From the NCBI GenBank assembly GCA_012959595.1, contig DUCW01000004.1:1-6708 (forward strand): a stretch of DNA of 6,708 nucleotides. The letters run 5' to 3'. The translations under genes and the position numbers were made by a program. Position 1 is the stretch's first letter, and the number at the start of each line of letters is the position of its first letter. Origin of the DNA: Gemmatimonadota bacterium. Lineage in GTDB: Bacteria > Gemmatimonadota > Gemmatimonadetes > Longimicrobiales > Gaopeijiaceae. Shown here piece by piece: positions 6,440 through 6,708 of this stretch. The notes under the pieces are model-generated. The model searched no databases. It saw only the letters and a list, made by a program, of their open reading frames with translations, and had not been told where the DNA came from.

Positions 6440-6708
6440 ATGAGAATTCTTGCCAGTTTACTGGCCTTGAGCTTGATCCTTCCGATGAGCCTTCAAGGAC
6501 AATCAGGATCCGTGTCACTTTCCATTGGCTCAGAGGGACCTTCTGCGCAACTGCAAGATCTAGATGGCAACTCAGTGGACCTGTTGAACTATACCACTGG
6601 TAAGCCCGCCCTTATTGAATTTTGGGCAACCTGGTGTGAACCTTGTATTCGGGAACTTCCAAGTATGTTGACCCTATCCAAGCAAATGCGCCGCAGCGAG
6701 TTCGCGAT
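6440..6708 (+). CDS. TlpA/ResA-like thioredoxin-fold protein, exported; 3' end outside window
   Basis: The 89 complete codons seen encode the start of an extracytoplasmic thiol-disulfide oxidoreductase. Residues 1 to about 20 form a signal peptide: Arg2, a Leu/Ile-rich core (3-17), then a polar stretch around LQGQSG where cleavage is likely; no lipobox Cys is present. The TlpA/AhpC-TSA type pattern follows, with a QLQDLDGNSVDL strand-turn and PALIEFWATWCEPC, whose active-site cysteines are Cys66 and Cys69, then IRELPSM on the helix. WCEPC followed by the R-E-x-P motif is typical of TlpA/ResA, which reduce apocytochrome c or copper-site thiols. The ATG is fixed by AGGAGG at 6429-6434. The pairing with the upstream ccdA-like gene implies it receives electrons from that protein. 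The C-terminal half, including the expected cis-proline, lies beyond the edge, so the exact subfamily stays open. Confidence 0.9.
   Translation, partial: MRILASLLALSLILPMSLQGQSGSVSLSIGSEGPSAQLQDLDGNSVDLLNYTTGKPALIEFWATWCEPCIRELPSMLTLSKQMRRSEFA

Overview
The window holds six protein genes, all on the + strand. The first and last are cut by the window edges. Base composition and codon use look even throughout. I see no tRNA, rRNA, CRISPR array, insertion sequence or phage gene. The protein families point to a bacterium, probably with a two-membrane envelope, since two products are likely exported and one belongs to an extracytoplasmic thiol-redox pathway. The sequence alone does not fix the phylum. 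Shine-Dalgarno signals are uneven: one is strong (6429-6434), one is modest (2387-2390), and the rest are weak or absent.

Layout: (1) 1-2382 is the C-terminal 793 residues of a large fusion protein. It carries the tail of an APH/hydroxylysine-kinase-type phosphotransferase, an M23 (LytM/peptidoglycan-hydrolase type) domain, and a class III PLP enzyme very close to the ethanolamine-phosphate / phosphohydroxylysine phospho-lyase branch. (2) 2400-2624 is a 74-residue heavy-metal-associated protein of the CopZ type, 14 nt after a tandem stop. (3) 2704-5178 is a penicillin-acylase-family Ntn hydrolase with its maturation and active-site residues visible. (4) 5175-5525 is a small membrane protein of unknown function whose start overlaps the acylase stop (ATGA). 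(5) 5526-5710 is a 185-nt gap without a convincing gene. (6) 5711-6430 is a DsbD/CcdA-type membrane thiol transporter. (7) 6440 to the right edge is the start of an exported TlpA/ResA-like thioredoxin with a CxxC site.

Genes 1-4 are packed closely enough to be one transcription unit, with a 79-nt gap before the acylase. The ccdA-like and tlpA-like genes form a second, tightly coupled pair. In that pair the membrane protein would pass electrons from cytoplasmic thioredoxin to the exported thioredoxin-fold protein, which would reduce disulfides outside the cytoplasm, for example in apocytochrome c or copper-site proteins. The fusion protein probably phosphorylates a small hydroxy-amine and then eliminates phosphate and ammonia from the product. 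How the embedded M23 domain fits that chemistry is the most puzzling feature here. The families are all known. I did not find a clearly undescribed system, and the unusual points are the M23 insertion in a cytosolic metabolic enzyme, the acylase-coupled orphan membrane protein, and a possible leader ORF before the ccdA-like gene.
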